Below are positions 51,590 to 63,853 of a stretch of DNA of 64,000 nt, in pieces (position 1 is the first letter of the stretch; every line of letters starts with the position of its first letter). Source of the stretch: Elgaria multicarinata webbii (taxonomy: Eukaryota > Chordata > Lepidosauria > Squamata > Anguidae); the NCBI RefSeq assembly GCF_023053635.1, contig NC_086180.1, forward strand, positions 6,949,206-7,013,205. Reading direction: 5' to 3'. The translations under genes were made by a program, and so were the position numbers. The notes below the pieces were generated by a model. The model saw only the letters and a list, made by a program, of their open reading frames with translations, was not told the DNA's origin and did not search any database.

Positions 51590-53150
51590 TCCCTTTTTTA
51601 AAATATATATTTTTTTAAATTTGCAAATATAACAATAACAAGCAGACGGAAAACAAGACGGAAGCCTCTTAACAGTGAAGCAGGAAAAAAAAGAAGAATG
51701 TGTCATAAAGCATATCCATACATAATAAACATTTTTACAACTTTTTTCTTTTCTTTTTTAAATTTTTCTTTTTTAATACATCCAAATACAACAATACAAT
51801 ATAAAACAATGCCACATAATACACAATAATATAAAGTAAACAATTGATAAACATATTCTAACTTAATTCTCTTTAACATAATCATAATTAACATAAATGT
51901 GCTACCTCCAACCATGGGATCTTATTGATATTTCCAAAATCTCATTACTTCTTCTGGGGGTCTTTTCCCTCTCCCCTTTAATAATACAAATTCTAAAAAC
52001 TGTTTCCATATTCCTTCAAAATCATTCATTTTTATCATTCCTCTTCTAACTTTTATGTTACATGTTAATTTATCAATAGCAATATCCCATATTTCTTTGT
52101 ACCAATCTTCTATATGATAATCCCCTTGAACCTTCCAGTTCCTAGATATCATTAATCTTGCTGCTGTTAACAAATTCGTTATCAATTCTTTTGTCTTTTG
52201 ATTACAATTCAATTCTCCATACAGTGATAACAATGCCACTATAGGTGTCTCTTCAATCTCCATTCCTAAAGTTTCTTTTATCTCTTTAAACACCATTTTC
52301 CATTTTTACAACTCTTAAGTAAAAAGATTATAATACAAATAATTACGATGCAGATAATTATTGAAACAAAAACATGTCAAGTCTGATTCCCATACCTATT
52401 ATTCCAAAACTGAACAAAACATGCCCACCTATCCCTATCCTTTGTGCCTCTTAAAATTCCTCCCCTTCTTTGTTATATAGTCAGACATCTTATCCATAAT
52501 TGCAAGTTCAAGACATTTACTCAGCCATATATTTTCCACTGGAGATTATTATTATTTACATTTATATCCTGTCTTTTTCCTCCAAGGAACCCAAGGCGGT
52601 GTACATAAACCTCCTCTTCCTCCTCTCCGTTTTTATCCTCACAACATCCCTGTGAGGTAGGTTGGGCTGAGAGTCTGTGACTGGCCCAAAGTCACCCAGT
52701 GAGCTTCCATGGCTGAGTGGGGACTAGAACCTGGATCTCCCAGTCCAACACCTTAGCCACTACACCACACTGGCTCTCAGTGATGTTTTCTACCTTCTGG
52801 CCCAAATAATCTTAGCTGCAATTATCATTATTTTAACCAAGAACTTTAAATTACCAGGGATTTCATCAGGAATAATCTGAAGAATTATCAACATCAAGGT
52901 TGGTCTTAATGGGTGACCAATTATATCTGCGATGGTTCGAGTTATCTGAGACCAATATATTGAGGCAATACAGCAATCCCACCACATATATTTAAGATTA
53001 GCAACAACTACATGGCACTTCCAACACTTAAAATAATTAACAGACTGTATTTTATTTAAATGTCCTGGTGTTAGGTACCATCTTAACATTAACTTATACT
53101 GGGATTCCCGAACTGAGAGTGAATCTCCATCCATTCACTCTCCTAGCGGG
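51590..53150 (-). mobile_element. L1 LINE 3' portion, split by a SINE
   Basis: Minus-strand ORF2 C-terminus: 51,922-52,296 (ARLMISRNWKVQGDYHIEDW, FWKYQ end) and 52,790-53,134 (CWKCHVVVANLKYMWWDCCI), with an A-rich 3' UTR to ~51,590. A CORE-SINE occupies 52,545-52,785. The two coding parts may be different L1 copies. Confidence 0.75.
52545..52785 (-). repeat. CORE-SINE (MIR-like)
   Basis: The minus strand begins GAGAGCCAGTGTGGTGTAGTG, has a B box GAGATCCAGGTTCTAGTCCCC-like region, the core CACTGGGTGACTTTGGGCCA, and an L2-like end. Confidence 0.8.
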
Positions 53151-53157
53151 TCTGTTG

Positions 53158-53340
53158 AAATATTATTATTTTATTATTATTTATTACATTTATATACCGC
53201 CCCATAGCCGAAGCTCTCTGGGCAGTTTACAAAGATTAAAAAGATTCGATTAAAAAGACTGAACATTAAAAATCGATATACAAATTTTAAAAACAAAAGC
53301 ATAAAAACAGCTAACGTTTAAAACAATGAAAGCACATATC
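53158..53340 (-). repeat. L2 LINE 3' end
   Basis: TTATATACCGCCCCATAGCC and AGCTCTCTGGGCAGTTTAC with a TTATT tail. Confidence 0.8.
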
Positions 53341-53772
53341 CAATCATTAGTAAGGTTAACTATCTCTGCTACTGTTAAACTTAGTTGTACTGTACCCTCC
53401 TTTATTTCCCATAAAGCATGGGTCAAAAAGAACAAGACCACCATACTGGAACATGGCGGCCATCTCAGTAATCATTGGCTGCCTGGCAAAGTCTGTCTTC
53501 ATGCAGCTGGCATTCGGCTCCTGCTGGACTTTTGCCAACTCTACCAGCAGGATGAAAGAGAGTGTTTCTGGAGAGTGGCTGGGAATTATTATGGCCCTTA
53601 AATATTTGTAGAGTAAAGTTCGGTTGTCTCTGGGCATGATCTGCTGGGTCTTGGGATCTGCTGGGTCTACACCTGCTGTCCGATGCTTCTGGGAGAAATC
53701 GCCTGCGTCGTCCTTGAGAGCGCTGCCTCTGTCACTGTCAACACTTGACTGGCGAAGTCTGGGTCAACAGCC
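53341..53772. other. Stretch of uncertain origin
   Basis: Open frames exist on both strands (e.g. 53,326-53,601 +) without recognisable domains. It may belong to the neighbouring ERV fossil. Confidence 0.3.
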
Positions 53773-53880
53773 CTAGAATCATAGAAAAGTAGAGTTGGAA
53801 GGGGCTTATAAGGCCATCGAGTCCAACCCCCTGCTCAATGCAGGAATCCACCCTACAGCATACCTAAAAGACGGTTGTCC
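53773..53880 (-). repeat. CR1 LINE 3' end
   Basis: AGAATCATAGAAAAGTAGAG through AATCCACCCTACAGCATACC; inserted at the edge of the ERV fossil. Confidence 0.85.
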
Positions 53881-56305
53881 TCTTGCAGAGTGATGTGTGG
53901 ATCCAGTGAGATCTGGTAGGGATTTTCCCACCTGGGCAACAGGGCACTCTTGTCCACTGAAGAACCTTGAGGCAGACCCAGTCTTTGGCCGGAGGTCATG
54001 GCAGGGCTCGTCTGGGTGTCTTTAATCTGTGAATGAGAACCTGGAATTACTTCATTAATGCATGACCATAGTCTTAATACTTGATCATCTGTTAACTGGA
54101 GTTTGGTGGCCTGAATTTTGGTAGGGGGTGAACTGGGAAGAGTCATTGGTTTACCCATGAGGATTTCATAAGGACTAACTAAAGTCTTTCTTTGAGAGAT
54201 TAATCTCATGCTCATAAAGATTGCCAACTGCTCTTGCAAACTAGAGTAATTATGCCGCTAATCATGGCCTTATCAACTGCATATAGCTCAGACTACACAG
54301 AAGGTACAGGCTTGCCCTTCCCTGGAAACATGGTGTGCCCTGATATCCTTGATACTCCCTTTTCTTAATTGCAAAAAGGGATTTCATCAAATTCCAAGAC
54401 CCCCAGGTGATCAGGCTGGAAGTTTGGATTTCATGAAGAGGAATTAGGGGAACATACACACCATGCTTTGCAGCAAGGTCACAACACATTTAGGGCATCA
54501 AGAAATGCTTCATATGGTGAGTAATATGTTTTAGAGTTTTATTTACAGAAGAGCAAAGAAGAAGGACTTAACCAAAGCATGTTGGACTGTATAGTGAGGC
54601 AGTTAGTTAAGAAACATGCCTGCAGCAGTTATAATTTTTTTTAGCAGACAGTGTTTAGCAGAAAATCTTGAAACTTCAGTGTAGATCAGCTAGCTTTGTG
54701 AGGTGTCTGCATAAGCTGGCCAGACTTATTAGGACACCCACTTTCTAGAGACCAATTTGACCACAATAGTGGCAATATTTCTAGGGTGGTTTTGCATTTT
54801 GCTCACACCATGTTCTCATCCAACACCTTTTGCTATGTACCAGATTAAAACTCTTCTTCTACCTGCCCCTTTGCAAACTAAGCCACAAATCATTCAGCTT
54901 CTTTCTAGCTGTCTTAAACAGAATTTGAACATTTTAAACTTTTAGCAAAAGGAGATCTAACAATATTATAAAGATTACACATTTGGGATTCAGAACCCAG
55001 GGGTTTTCCATCTGGACTCTAAAATCTAGATACGCTAACAGCTAAATTGGCAGGCATTTGTATTCTCAATAATTAGGCTGCACTTTCACCTTAAGACATA
55101 CATATAAGACACAAAAGGAATCTCAACATTCATTTACACTTTTAAGGGATTCTTAACCATTTCCCATGCATTTTCTGTATCAGGCTGGGCAAAGGGGTAC
55201 ATGAACGCCTGCTCAATTTGGCCAGTAACATTATTGAGCCACAATGAGTTCTTTGAACGTTTTGGAGTCTTTTCGAATATTTGGGTCAAAGACAATTGCA
55301 ACACAGAACAGATAAAAACCCAACACTGTTCGTTTGGCTGCTTTTCAGAGTCAGTGAGACCCCCTCCTGGGATTTTGTGTGCCTTTTTAGACATCTCTAA
55401 AATATATCTGTGGCTGATCTATTTTAGACGTTGGGCTTCTAGCATGCCCTGCAAACGGAGGATTTCATCTCAATCAAAGCTTCTAGACAGCAGAAACTGT
55501 TTAGAACCAGTTCTATTTTTACAGCCATTTGCAGGTCCTGGCCCATAACTTTTGTACATATACACCATGGGTGTCAGCAGCAGTTCTGCTCACTTGATTC
55601 CTTCGACCCATTTTACTGACCTGTCTGTTGCCCAGCAACATCAAATCTCGTCTGCCCCTCCAATGGACCAGGCTGACTTTTCTAAGTCTGCTTTGCTGGG
55701 TCTCACAGAGGTCCGGACCCACGGTGTCACCCAAAACAGGAGGCTAAGCCAATAGGGATTTCAAAAGGTCTCTTACCTTGGGTGCGTGCTGGAATGGCGG
55801 TCCCCAAAGTGCTTCTACCTGTGTGGTTCTGACGAGCTTTGTCAAATCCCAGACGAGCCCTCCCCAGGTATTGATATGGATTTCCAAGGCACAGACAAGG
55901 AGACTAGTGAGACACTAGCAACAGCATTATTTTCCACAGCAAAAGAGAGTTAGCAAAGCGGTGGGCTGAACCTCAATAGGAGAGGGAAGGCCCAGAGAAC
56001 AGTGACAGCAGGCTTTTTATGCCGCGAAGTAAACAATCTCAGTGCAAATTTCTCTTTTCTGTGAGAACTATTTAAGTACATTCTGAACTCAGCCTTCAAT
56101 ATTAGAAGCCTGTGTTCTGTTCATTCCAAATAACAAGTTTGCCTGTCAGTTCTTATACTATACACTGTTTCTGCACAGAGCTCTATTATGGTTTCACATG
56201 CGTAGTTCAACATAACGTAACAAACTCCATTTTTAAGTTCCTTCAGGTACAACACAACCTCCATTTTGAATTTAACTTGCGATAAAGACTCCATTTTGCA
56301 TTTCC
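53881..56305 (-). mobile_element. Gammaretrovirus-like ERV fossil
   Basis: Old, broken provirus in minus orientation. A 5' LTR lies roughly at 55,867-56,305 (TATA-like CATAAAAAG). Next to it GGGCTCGTCTGGGATTT (about 55,860-55,844) resembles the proline-tRNA primer site of gammaretroviruses. The C-terminal integrase region (SPYEILMGKPM and following) lies at 53,881-54,240. Much of the internal region is unrecognisable and a second LTR was not found. Several breaks; clearly inactive and older than the copia insertion. Confidence 0.65.
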
Positions 56306-56469
56306 TTCTTCAGCACCATCGCTAAGCTGAGGCATCCCACGTAGGGGATGCAGTCTGCGTGTAATAGAGTTAAATCAGCCCGCCCGCCCCATGTAGAGGC
56401 AGGCCAGACTGCTAAGCCCCTGAACTTCAAGTGTAGCATTCTCCACGAAGGAAGAGCTGTCTCTGCTTG

Positions 56470-56635
56470 CAAGGGCACCTTCACTGGCCTGAGACATCCC
56501 ATGAAGGGAATGCAGGCTGTGTCTTACACAGTTCTAAGTCCAGATCTGGCCCAAGGTATTTTGCTGTCTGAAGCAATCCCCATAATTGTGCCACCTGACA
56601 CAACCCAATAAAACATGATTACGTCATGAAACAAT
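56470..56635. repeat. Local duplication module M1, outlying copy
   Basis: CCTGAGACATCCCATGAAGGG, TTTTGCTGTCTGAAGCAATC and CCCAATAAAACATGA match, in order, 58,620-58,770, 59,100-59,270 and 61,640-61,780. Confidence 0.7.
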
Positions 56636-56642
56636 TAGGTCG

Positions 56643-57485
56643 ACTTGTGCCAGGAGAGGGATGTGCAAGCCTGCTTGTGTCCCCGTACCTCTGCCAGGAG
56701 GACCTGCAACCCTGTGGACTCTCTTGGACCTCTTATGCTATCCTTCTGGGAAGGCTGTCTTGGGTTGGGATGTAAAGTCGCGTATTGCAACCGTTCCGCT
56801 CCTGCCTAGAACGCCCCTTAGAGAAAGTGGTGGCAGGGGATAATGGATCTGTCCTATGGCGGTCTTGCTATAGGGTGCCCCAGGGCTATAGTTGACCCCC
56901 ATGCTTTTCGACATCTACATGAAACCGCCAGGAGACGTTAACCAGAGGTGTGGGCTGAGGCATCACCAATGACACCTAGCTTCACCTCTCCTTCTCAGCT
57001 GGGGCAGAAGTGAGGGAGTTGAAGCTCTGAACCTGCACACGAGCAGAGGAGTGGGCTGGATGAGGAAGCAATTAACTGAGATTTAACTAAGACAAGACAG
57101 AAATATTATTTGTAGGTGGTTCATCTATCCGGTTAAGTGACAGTCACCCTGTTCTGGAAGGGGGTTTCAGACTTCCTAAAGGGTGAGGTCTGCAGGTTGG
57201 GGATGATGATGGATCCGTCATCATCCGTAGAGGCACAGGCTACCTCGGTGGTTCAGAGCACCACCTGTTAAAGGGATGTCTTTAGTTCTTTTTAGTTCTT
57301 TTAAATATTATTAGACACTTAGTGATTTTAGTGATTTTCTCTCCTGATGGTTTTAGTTTAGTACATTTATTTCTATTGTTTGAAACTTGGCTAGTTTTAT
57401 TCTGTTTTAATTTCTTATTATTTTAAATGTTTTATACACTGCCTGAAGAACTTTGGGTGGGTTAAAAGTGCAGTAAATAAAAAGA
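56643..57485 (+). mobile_element. L2-clade LINE fragment (RT region and tail)
   Basis: Pieces correspond to the L2 reverse transcriptase (MLFDIYMKPPGDVNQRCGLR-like) and following region (CTCATCCA..., GGTTAAGTGACAGTCACCC), then a 3' tail with CTGCCTGAAGAACTTTGGG and an AATAAA-rich end. Confidence 0.7.
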
Positions 57486-57544
57486 AAAAAAATGAAATAA
57501 AATAAAATAAAACACAACTAAAATACAAATGGAAATTTAAAAAA

Positions 57545-57660
57545 ACCTGTGACCTCAGTTGTTTTGGCCTACAATCCCCCATCAGCTCCAGTCAGCATAG
57601 CCGATGGCAGGGGATCATGGGAGTTTTAGGCCAAAACAACTGGAGCTACTCCTCCCTGGC
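57545..57660. repeat. Palindromic repeat (GGACTACAACTCCCA family)
   Basis: AGTTGTTTTGGCCTACAATCCCC is mirrored by GGGAGTTTTAGGCCAAAACAACT. It separates the two opposed L2 copies. Confidence 0.75.
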
Positions 57661-58345
57661 CTAAGCTAATGAAAAGCTACTCTGAGCCACAGAGGGAGCC
57701 TGTGCCTCTACGGGCAACAATGGATTCATGACCATCCCCAAACCAGAGACATCACCGATTGGGAAGTCTGTAGCCCCCCGCCAGAACAGGGTGAATGTCA
57801 CTAAGCCGGAATGATGAGCTACCTGCAAACGGTATGTCTGTCTTGGCTGGATGAATCTCAGTTTATTGGCCCTCATCCAGTCCATTCGCCTGCCCCTGTG
57901 CTGGTTCAGAGCTTCAACTGCCCCACCTCTGTTAGCTGAGAAGGAGAGGCGAAGCTAGTTGTCATTGGTGATGCCCCAGCCTACACCCCTGGTTGACGTT
58001 CCCAGTGGTTTCATGTAGATGTTGAAAAGCTTGGGGGTCAAATAAAGCCCTGAGATACTCTGTAGCAAGACTGGCGTAGGACAGATCCATCCTCCCCTAC
58101 CACCACCTTCAGAATTCTTGGCAGGAGTGTAACCATCGCAATAAGTGATTTCACATCCCTACTCAAGACAGCCTTCCCAGAAGGATGGCATGAGAGGTCG
58201 AAGGGAATCCACAGGGTTGCAGGTCCTCTGTCCTTCTCTTGGCACAGGTCAGGCCAAGAGTGACCTGCCCTTCTCTCAAACAGGAATTTTCAAACACCTG
58301 GACCCAGCTGTACATCCTCTCGTTAGATGTACGCTTCTTGGCTAG
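57661..58345 (-). mobile_element. L2-clade LINE fragment, opposite orientation
   Basis: Minus-strand counterpart of 56,643-57,240, sharing ACCTGCAACCCTGTGGA-like blocks and the MDWMRANKLR motif of L2 reverse transcriptase. Confidence 0.75.
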
Positions 58346-58589
58346 GGATGTGCATTATCAGGAAATCCAGTCCTTTAAGGGCTCGTGGGATTTCCAATAG
58401 GAATCCTAGACATACACTAAGAATTTAGGAATAGGGCATCCCTGAGCACATCCTCAGTAGAGGAATCAAGCGTAATGAAGATCACAACTGTGCTCACGTG
58501 TAGTTTCATGCAAGAATACCACTCTTAGTAGTCCCCAGAGTGAGCCATAAAATAAAATGCAATACACAGCAACTAAACCCCTCAAAACA

Positions 58590-61500
58590 CATGAAGGAAG
58601 GGCTGGCTCTGCTTCCTAGGGCAACTTCACTGACCTGAGACGTCCCCATGAAGGGAATGCAGGCTGTGTCTTACACAGTTCTAAGTCCAGGTCTGGCCCA
58701 AGGTATTTTTCTGCCTGAACCAATACAAAAAATTGCACCACCCTGCACCACCCAATAAAACATGATTATGCAATATAACTATTACGAGTAGAGAAGCAAC
58801 AGAAATAACAATGTCTCTGATGAGTTGAGTTTTTATGATTCTGCTCTCACTCATGTATTTATTATACACTTACCTCATCTGAAGAGATGGGAGCAGGCCT
58901 GGTCCTCAAAGTCTTCAACTGATGTTAATGATCCTGTTGGGACGCGTCATTCCTACGCACATTTTACCTTGCAGAAAGCCTGATTGGGAACTGAACACTG
59001 TTAAGATGTATCACAAAGTTGGCACAAACAAACTCTTACAACCATGCCCTTAGGCCTCTATGTCTCAGAACTTCAAGCATAACATTCTCCATACAGGAGG
59101 GCTGGCTATGCTTGCAAGTCACGATCGCTAACCTGAGACATCCCCATAAAGGGAACGCTGCCTGTGTGTATAACACAGCCCTATGTCCTGGTCTGACCCA
59201 CAGTATTTTGCTGCCTGAAGCAATCCTAAAAATTGTGCCATCCCCCATAACCCAATAAAACATGACTAAATAATGAAACAATTACCAGTAAAGAAGGAAC
59301 AGAACTAACAATGTCTTTGAGAGAAGATACATATAGCACTAAGCTGAGTTCTTATAATTCTGCTCTCACACATGTACCGATTATACACTTAAATTATACA
59401 CTTACCTTGTCAGAAGTGATGGGATACGTCATTCCTATGCACACTTACCTTGCAGAAAGCCTGATTGGGAACTGAACGCTGTTAAGATTTATCACAAAGT
59501 GGGCACAAATTCTTTACAATCAAGCTCTTTGGTCTATTAACAATTAAAAGCACAAAAATGCATTTTGAAACAAAATGCCAATAGCCAAATGTTGGAAGGA
59601 CACAAAAGATTTAAACTTAAGATGACGGTACAATACAGTATGGGAAATAGCACTTACAGAGAAACATAGAGGGGAACTACACTGCGTACTGAAGGTGCTT
59701 GCGTGTGCCTGCAGTGCGCCCCCAAAGCGATTGTGTAGATCCTGGAAGAGGCGGAGGAAGAGGCGGAGGAGGAGGAGGCTGGGGAATCCGTCCACGTCCT
59801 TGCCACCACCGCCCACCTCCCTGCCAGCCTCCTGCTGCCATCGAAAGAGCCACTTGGCGGAAGAAGGCGGGGCGGAGAGCAGAAGAAGCTCTCCGCCCCG
59901 GGTGGCTCTTTTGCCGGCAGCAGGAGGCCGGCGGGGAGGTGGCGGTGGCAAGGACGCGGCTGGATTCCCCAGCCTCCTCCTCCACCTCTTCCTCCGCCTC
60001 TTCCAGGATCTACACAATCGCTTTGGGGACGCACTGCAGGCGCACGCAAGCGCCTTCAGTATGCAGAGTAGATCTGCTCACACGCAACATTTTAGAGTAT
60101 TAAGAGGGCAAAAGAAGGAGACACTTTTGCTACAGAATGCCGGTGTTTTATTACATATGTACAAACAAAATAAAAGTATCAACACAGGTTTCAGATGCCT
60201 TTATTAGGTTATGGTTACAATAGTTTCTCAGGAGGGAAAAATTAAAGTACATAATAATAATAAAAAAACAGGCTTCCTTTCTATTTGGTATCTATCCTCC
60301 CATTAATTTATCATATTTTAAATCTGCCTAATAACTAATGTTAAATTTGTACTGTGTTTTTATAGTATTGGACTGTGTAGCACCCTCTTTCTTTTAAAGA
60401 TATATATGCCATTTATTACTTATGCTTTTAAGATTCCTGTATTATGGTGATATTTAAGTTTTATAATAATAAAATAATAAAATGTAATACACAACAATTA
60501 AAGCCACAAAATGAAAACGTGCGATTAGGAAGCAAGAAAGTAAACTTGTTAAGGTCTATCACTGCCAACCGTTCTTCCTCTAAACCACCTTTCCCCAAGC
60601 TGGTCCCCCACCCATTTCACAGTTAGGCACATTGCAGTTTACTTCTGTCAACTTCGCGATAAACCTTTAAAAAATGACACAAACCCTAACAACAACGCTC
60701 TTTGGGTAATTCACAATTAAAACCTTCAAAATACATTGCAAAATAAAATGCAATACGCAAGAATTAAAACCACAAAATGTTTTGCAATATAAAATGTAAA
60801 AGCGCAGTTAGGAACCAAGGAAGCCATCTTGGTAAAGGGTGTGTAACCCTATCACTGACAACCCTTCTACCTCTAAACCAACCTTCACCAATCTGGTGTC
60901 CTCTCATTTCTCAGTTAAATGCATTGGGATTTACCTCTGATTAAACACACTAAGGACTTTGCGATAAACCCTAAAGAATGACACGAACCAACTTTCACAA
61001 CCAATCTCTTTGGGCAGTTCACAACAATTAAAACCACAAAATTCTTTGTAAAATAAAATGCAGATAGCCAAATGCACATAAACAAATTTTGGAAGGATGC
61101 AAAACATTTAAACATAAGATAGTACATTATAGCATGAGAAATGGCACTTTCAGAGAAACTTAATAAACTTTTTGGAGTATTAAGAGGACAAAAGAAAAAT
61201 GACACTTTTGCAACAGAATTCTTTTATTACACACACACAAAATAAATGCACACAAAATAAATACACCAACTCAGGTTTCAGATGCTTTTATTAGGTTATG
61301 GTTACATTAATTTTTCAGGATAAAAAAGAAAGAATTCATAATAAAAACGTTTCTTTTGATTTGGTATCCTCTCATTAATTTATTATATTTTAAATCTGCC
61401 TAATGACTAACGTTAAACTCATACTGTATAGTTATAGTGTTGGACTGTGTAGCACTTTTTTTAAAAAAAACCACACAGAGTATATGCAATTTATTGCTTA

Positions 61501-62050
61501 TTCCTTACATATAAGGTTTCTGTAACATGTTGATATTTAAGATTTATATTTGTGAATAAAAACATTCAAGTAAAATAAAATGCCAGACACAACTATTAAA
61601 ACCTCCAAAATGCATGAAGGGGCCAGCCATGCTTGCAAGTGACCATTGCTAACCTGAGACATCCCCGTAAAGGGGATACTGCCTGTGTGTGTAACACAGT
61701 CCTAAATCCAGGTCTGGCCCAAGGTATTTTGCTGCCTGAAGCAATCCCTGCCACAACCCAATAAAACATGACTAGATATTTAAACAATTACTAGAAAGAA
61801 ACAACCAAACTAACACATCTCTGAGAAAAGATGTACATAGGACTAAGCTAAGCTGAGCTTTTATAATTCTGCTCTCACACATGTACAAATCTTGCACTCA
61901 CCTTGTCAGAAGTCCTCAAAGTCTTCAACTGATGTTAATGATCCTGATGTGATCGCGTCATTCCTATGCACACTTACCTTGCAGAAAGCCTGTGGGCACA
62001 AACTCTTACAACCAGGCTCTTTGGGCAATTCACAACAATTAACCCCCCCC
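58590..62050. repeat. Tract of local duplications (modules M1-M4)
   Basis: M1 copies are at 58,620-58,770, 59,100-59,270 and 61,640-61,780. M2 (CTGCTCTCAC-CATGTA, then CTTACCTTGTCAGAAG or CTTACCTTGCAGAAAGCCTG) is at 58,845-58,990, 59,355-59,480 and 61,870-61,995. M3 (GAGTATTAAGAGG-CAAAAG) is at 60,090-60,165 and 61,165-61,235. M4 (GGTTTCAGATGCYTTTATTAGGT to GGACTGTGTAGCAC) is at 60,187-60,385 and 61,274-61,458. Minus-strand GTAAGT donors recur in M2. The parent sequence is unknown. Confidence 0.65.
59677..60071. mobile_element. 395-bp GC-rich foldback element
   Basis: The arms are near-perfect inverted copies: CTGCGTACTGAAGGTGCTTG at the left and CAAGCGCCTTCAGTATGCAG at the right, through GTGTAGATCCTGGAAGAGGC and beyond, meeting near 59,880. 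It splits module M3. Frames on both strands in it are by-products of the palindrome. Confidence 0.85.
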
Positions 62051-62279
62051 CCCCAATGCATAATTATGTCCAATATATATTGTAAGACTCACTGACACTG
62101 CTGGCAATTAAGCCAAGTAACACCAGCTGTCTGACTGTATCCTGGTGTCAGGGTGATAGTGTAATCATTTACCTTGTTTACTGATCACTGATAATAATGC
62201 AGTTGCAGCTTTTTGCACTTAATTTTATTTTGACCTCACTGTTGACAATTCTCCCATTATCTGTATTATTGTATGTTGT

Positions 62280-62430
62280 TCCCAGCCTCAATCCAGAGGG
62301 AGAGGCAGTTAAGAAATATTTTTTAAAAAAATATTATTATTATTATTGAATAGAGCCTGGAATTTTTGTGTGAACCGCCCCAGAGAGCCCTGGCTATGGC
62401 ACAGTATAGAAATGTATGAAATGAAATAAA
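62280..62430 (+). repeat. L2 LINE 3' tails
   Basis: TTCCCAGCCTCAATCCAGAGG with (ATT)n, then a second tail with GTGTGAACCGCCCCAGAGAGC. Confidence 0.65.
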
Positions 62431-63324
62431 ATACAATAAAATGCAATTCACAACAATTAACCCCCCAAATTGCATAGTAAAATCAAACAATACATAACAA
62501 TTTGCTCCCCACCAAATTGCATAGTAAAATCAAACACAATACACAACAATTAAACCCCCAAATTGCATAGTAAAATCAAACACAATACGCAACAATTAAA
62601 ACCACAAAATGCGTTATAAAATAAAATGCGCTTTTATATATTATATTGCAATTAGGAGACAAGGAAAGAATCTTGAGTTTACATTTTATATTGCAATTAG
62701 GAAGCAATCTTGGTAAGTGGTGTCCAGCCCTGTCACTGCCAATGAGTTCACAACAATTAAATCCACAAAATGTCTTATATAAAAAAAATGTAACACAACA
62801 ATTGAACCTCCTAAATGCATAATCAAATAATACGCAATACACAAAACCACGAAATGCGTAATAAAAAAATGCAACAATAAAAACCACAAAATGCTTTATG
62901 AAATAAAATGTGCTTTTACATTTTATATTGCAATTACAAAGCTAGGGAGGAGTCAAGATAAGGGGTCTTTAACCCTATCACTGCCAAATGTTCTTCCTCT
63001 AAATCCCCAGCTAGGTGACCTCCCATTTCACATTTAAACACATTGGGATTTAATTCTAATTAAACACACGTAGGATTGAATGATAAATCCTAAAAATGGC
63101 GCTAACCAAATAATTGAGCTCTGTGGGCAATTCATAACAACAAAATGAAATACACAACAATTCAAACCACAGGGCACATCATCAAATAAAATACAATATA
63201 AAATGTGAATGCACATTTAGGAAGCCAGGAAGGAATCTTGGTAAGGGATGCTTAACCCTATCACTACCAATCATTTTTCCTCTAAACCACCCTTCCCCAA
63301 CCTGGTGCCCTCCCATTTCACAGT

Positions 63325-63446
63325 TGAAGACCTTGGCCCCAGGGGTTCAGAAGGCTCCTTAAACCACGGTGGTTCGGGCTTTTTTTTTGTTAACAAAGAA
63401 GCCTGAACTACCGTAGTTTAAAGTGCCTTTTGAACAGGGTCATTGG
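63325..63446. mobile_element. Palindromic MITE, copy 2
   Basis: GGGGTTCAGAAGGCTCCTTAAAC at the left and AGTGCCTTTTGAACAGGGTC at the right are inverted ends; same family as 27,722-27,828. Confidence 0.7.
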
Positions 63447-63729
63447 GGTTTACATCTGATTAAACACACATAGGATTGTGTGACAAACACTAAAAAAAAA
63501 GTTACACAAACCAACTCTCACAACAAAGCGCCCTGGGCAGTTCACAGCCATTCCAACCACAAAATTAATTACAAACTAAAATGCAACCCACAACAATTCC
63601 AACCACAAATGTATCAGAAAGTAAAACGCAACCCACAACAATTCCAACCACAAATGCATCAGAAAACAAAATGCAACCCACAACAATGCAAAACACAAGA
63701 AGCGTAAAATGAAATCCCAGGGCACTTAC

Positions 63730-63853
63730 CTTTCTTTGAAGCAAGTAGATCAAGCAGACAGACCAGCTGGGAAGAGAAGCGAAAATGTACAATTACACAC
63801 AAGAACAAATAAAACACTGAGACAAATTGCAATAGCCAAAGAGACACCTTCAT
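63730..63853 (-). CDS. Candidate signal-peptide exon of an unidentified gene
   Basis: ATG at 63,853 opens MKVSLWLLQFVSVFYLFLCV, a hydrophobic leader. The frame reaches a consensus donor, AAAG|GTAAGT, at 63,730/63,729. An internal acceptor-like CTTCTCTTCCCAG at ~63,770 offers an alternative shorter exon. Upstream sequence runs off the window. No family resemblance; this could be chance. Confidence 0.22.

Larger units (their letters stand above)
60480..63740. repeat. Degenerate repeats of a ~230-bp A-rich unit
   Basis: CACAACAATTAAAACCACAAAATG, TTAGGAAGCAAGGAAG, TCTTGGTAA, AACCCTATCACTGCCAA and CCTCTAAACCACCTT recur in order near 60,480-60,610, 60,710-60,880, 62,580-62,740, 62,880-63,000 and 63,140-63,290. 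Family unknown; it may derive from an old LINE 3' UTR. Confidence 0.6.

Noticed and set aside
56643-58345. Large inverted repeat
   Set aside because: Both arms are L2 LINE copies in opposite orientation separated by a MITE, so it is chance insertion rather than a special palindrome.
59540-60210. Arg/Gly/Pro-rich long frames on both strands
   Set aside because: They arise from the GC-rich foldback element and have no independent coding signal.
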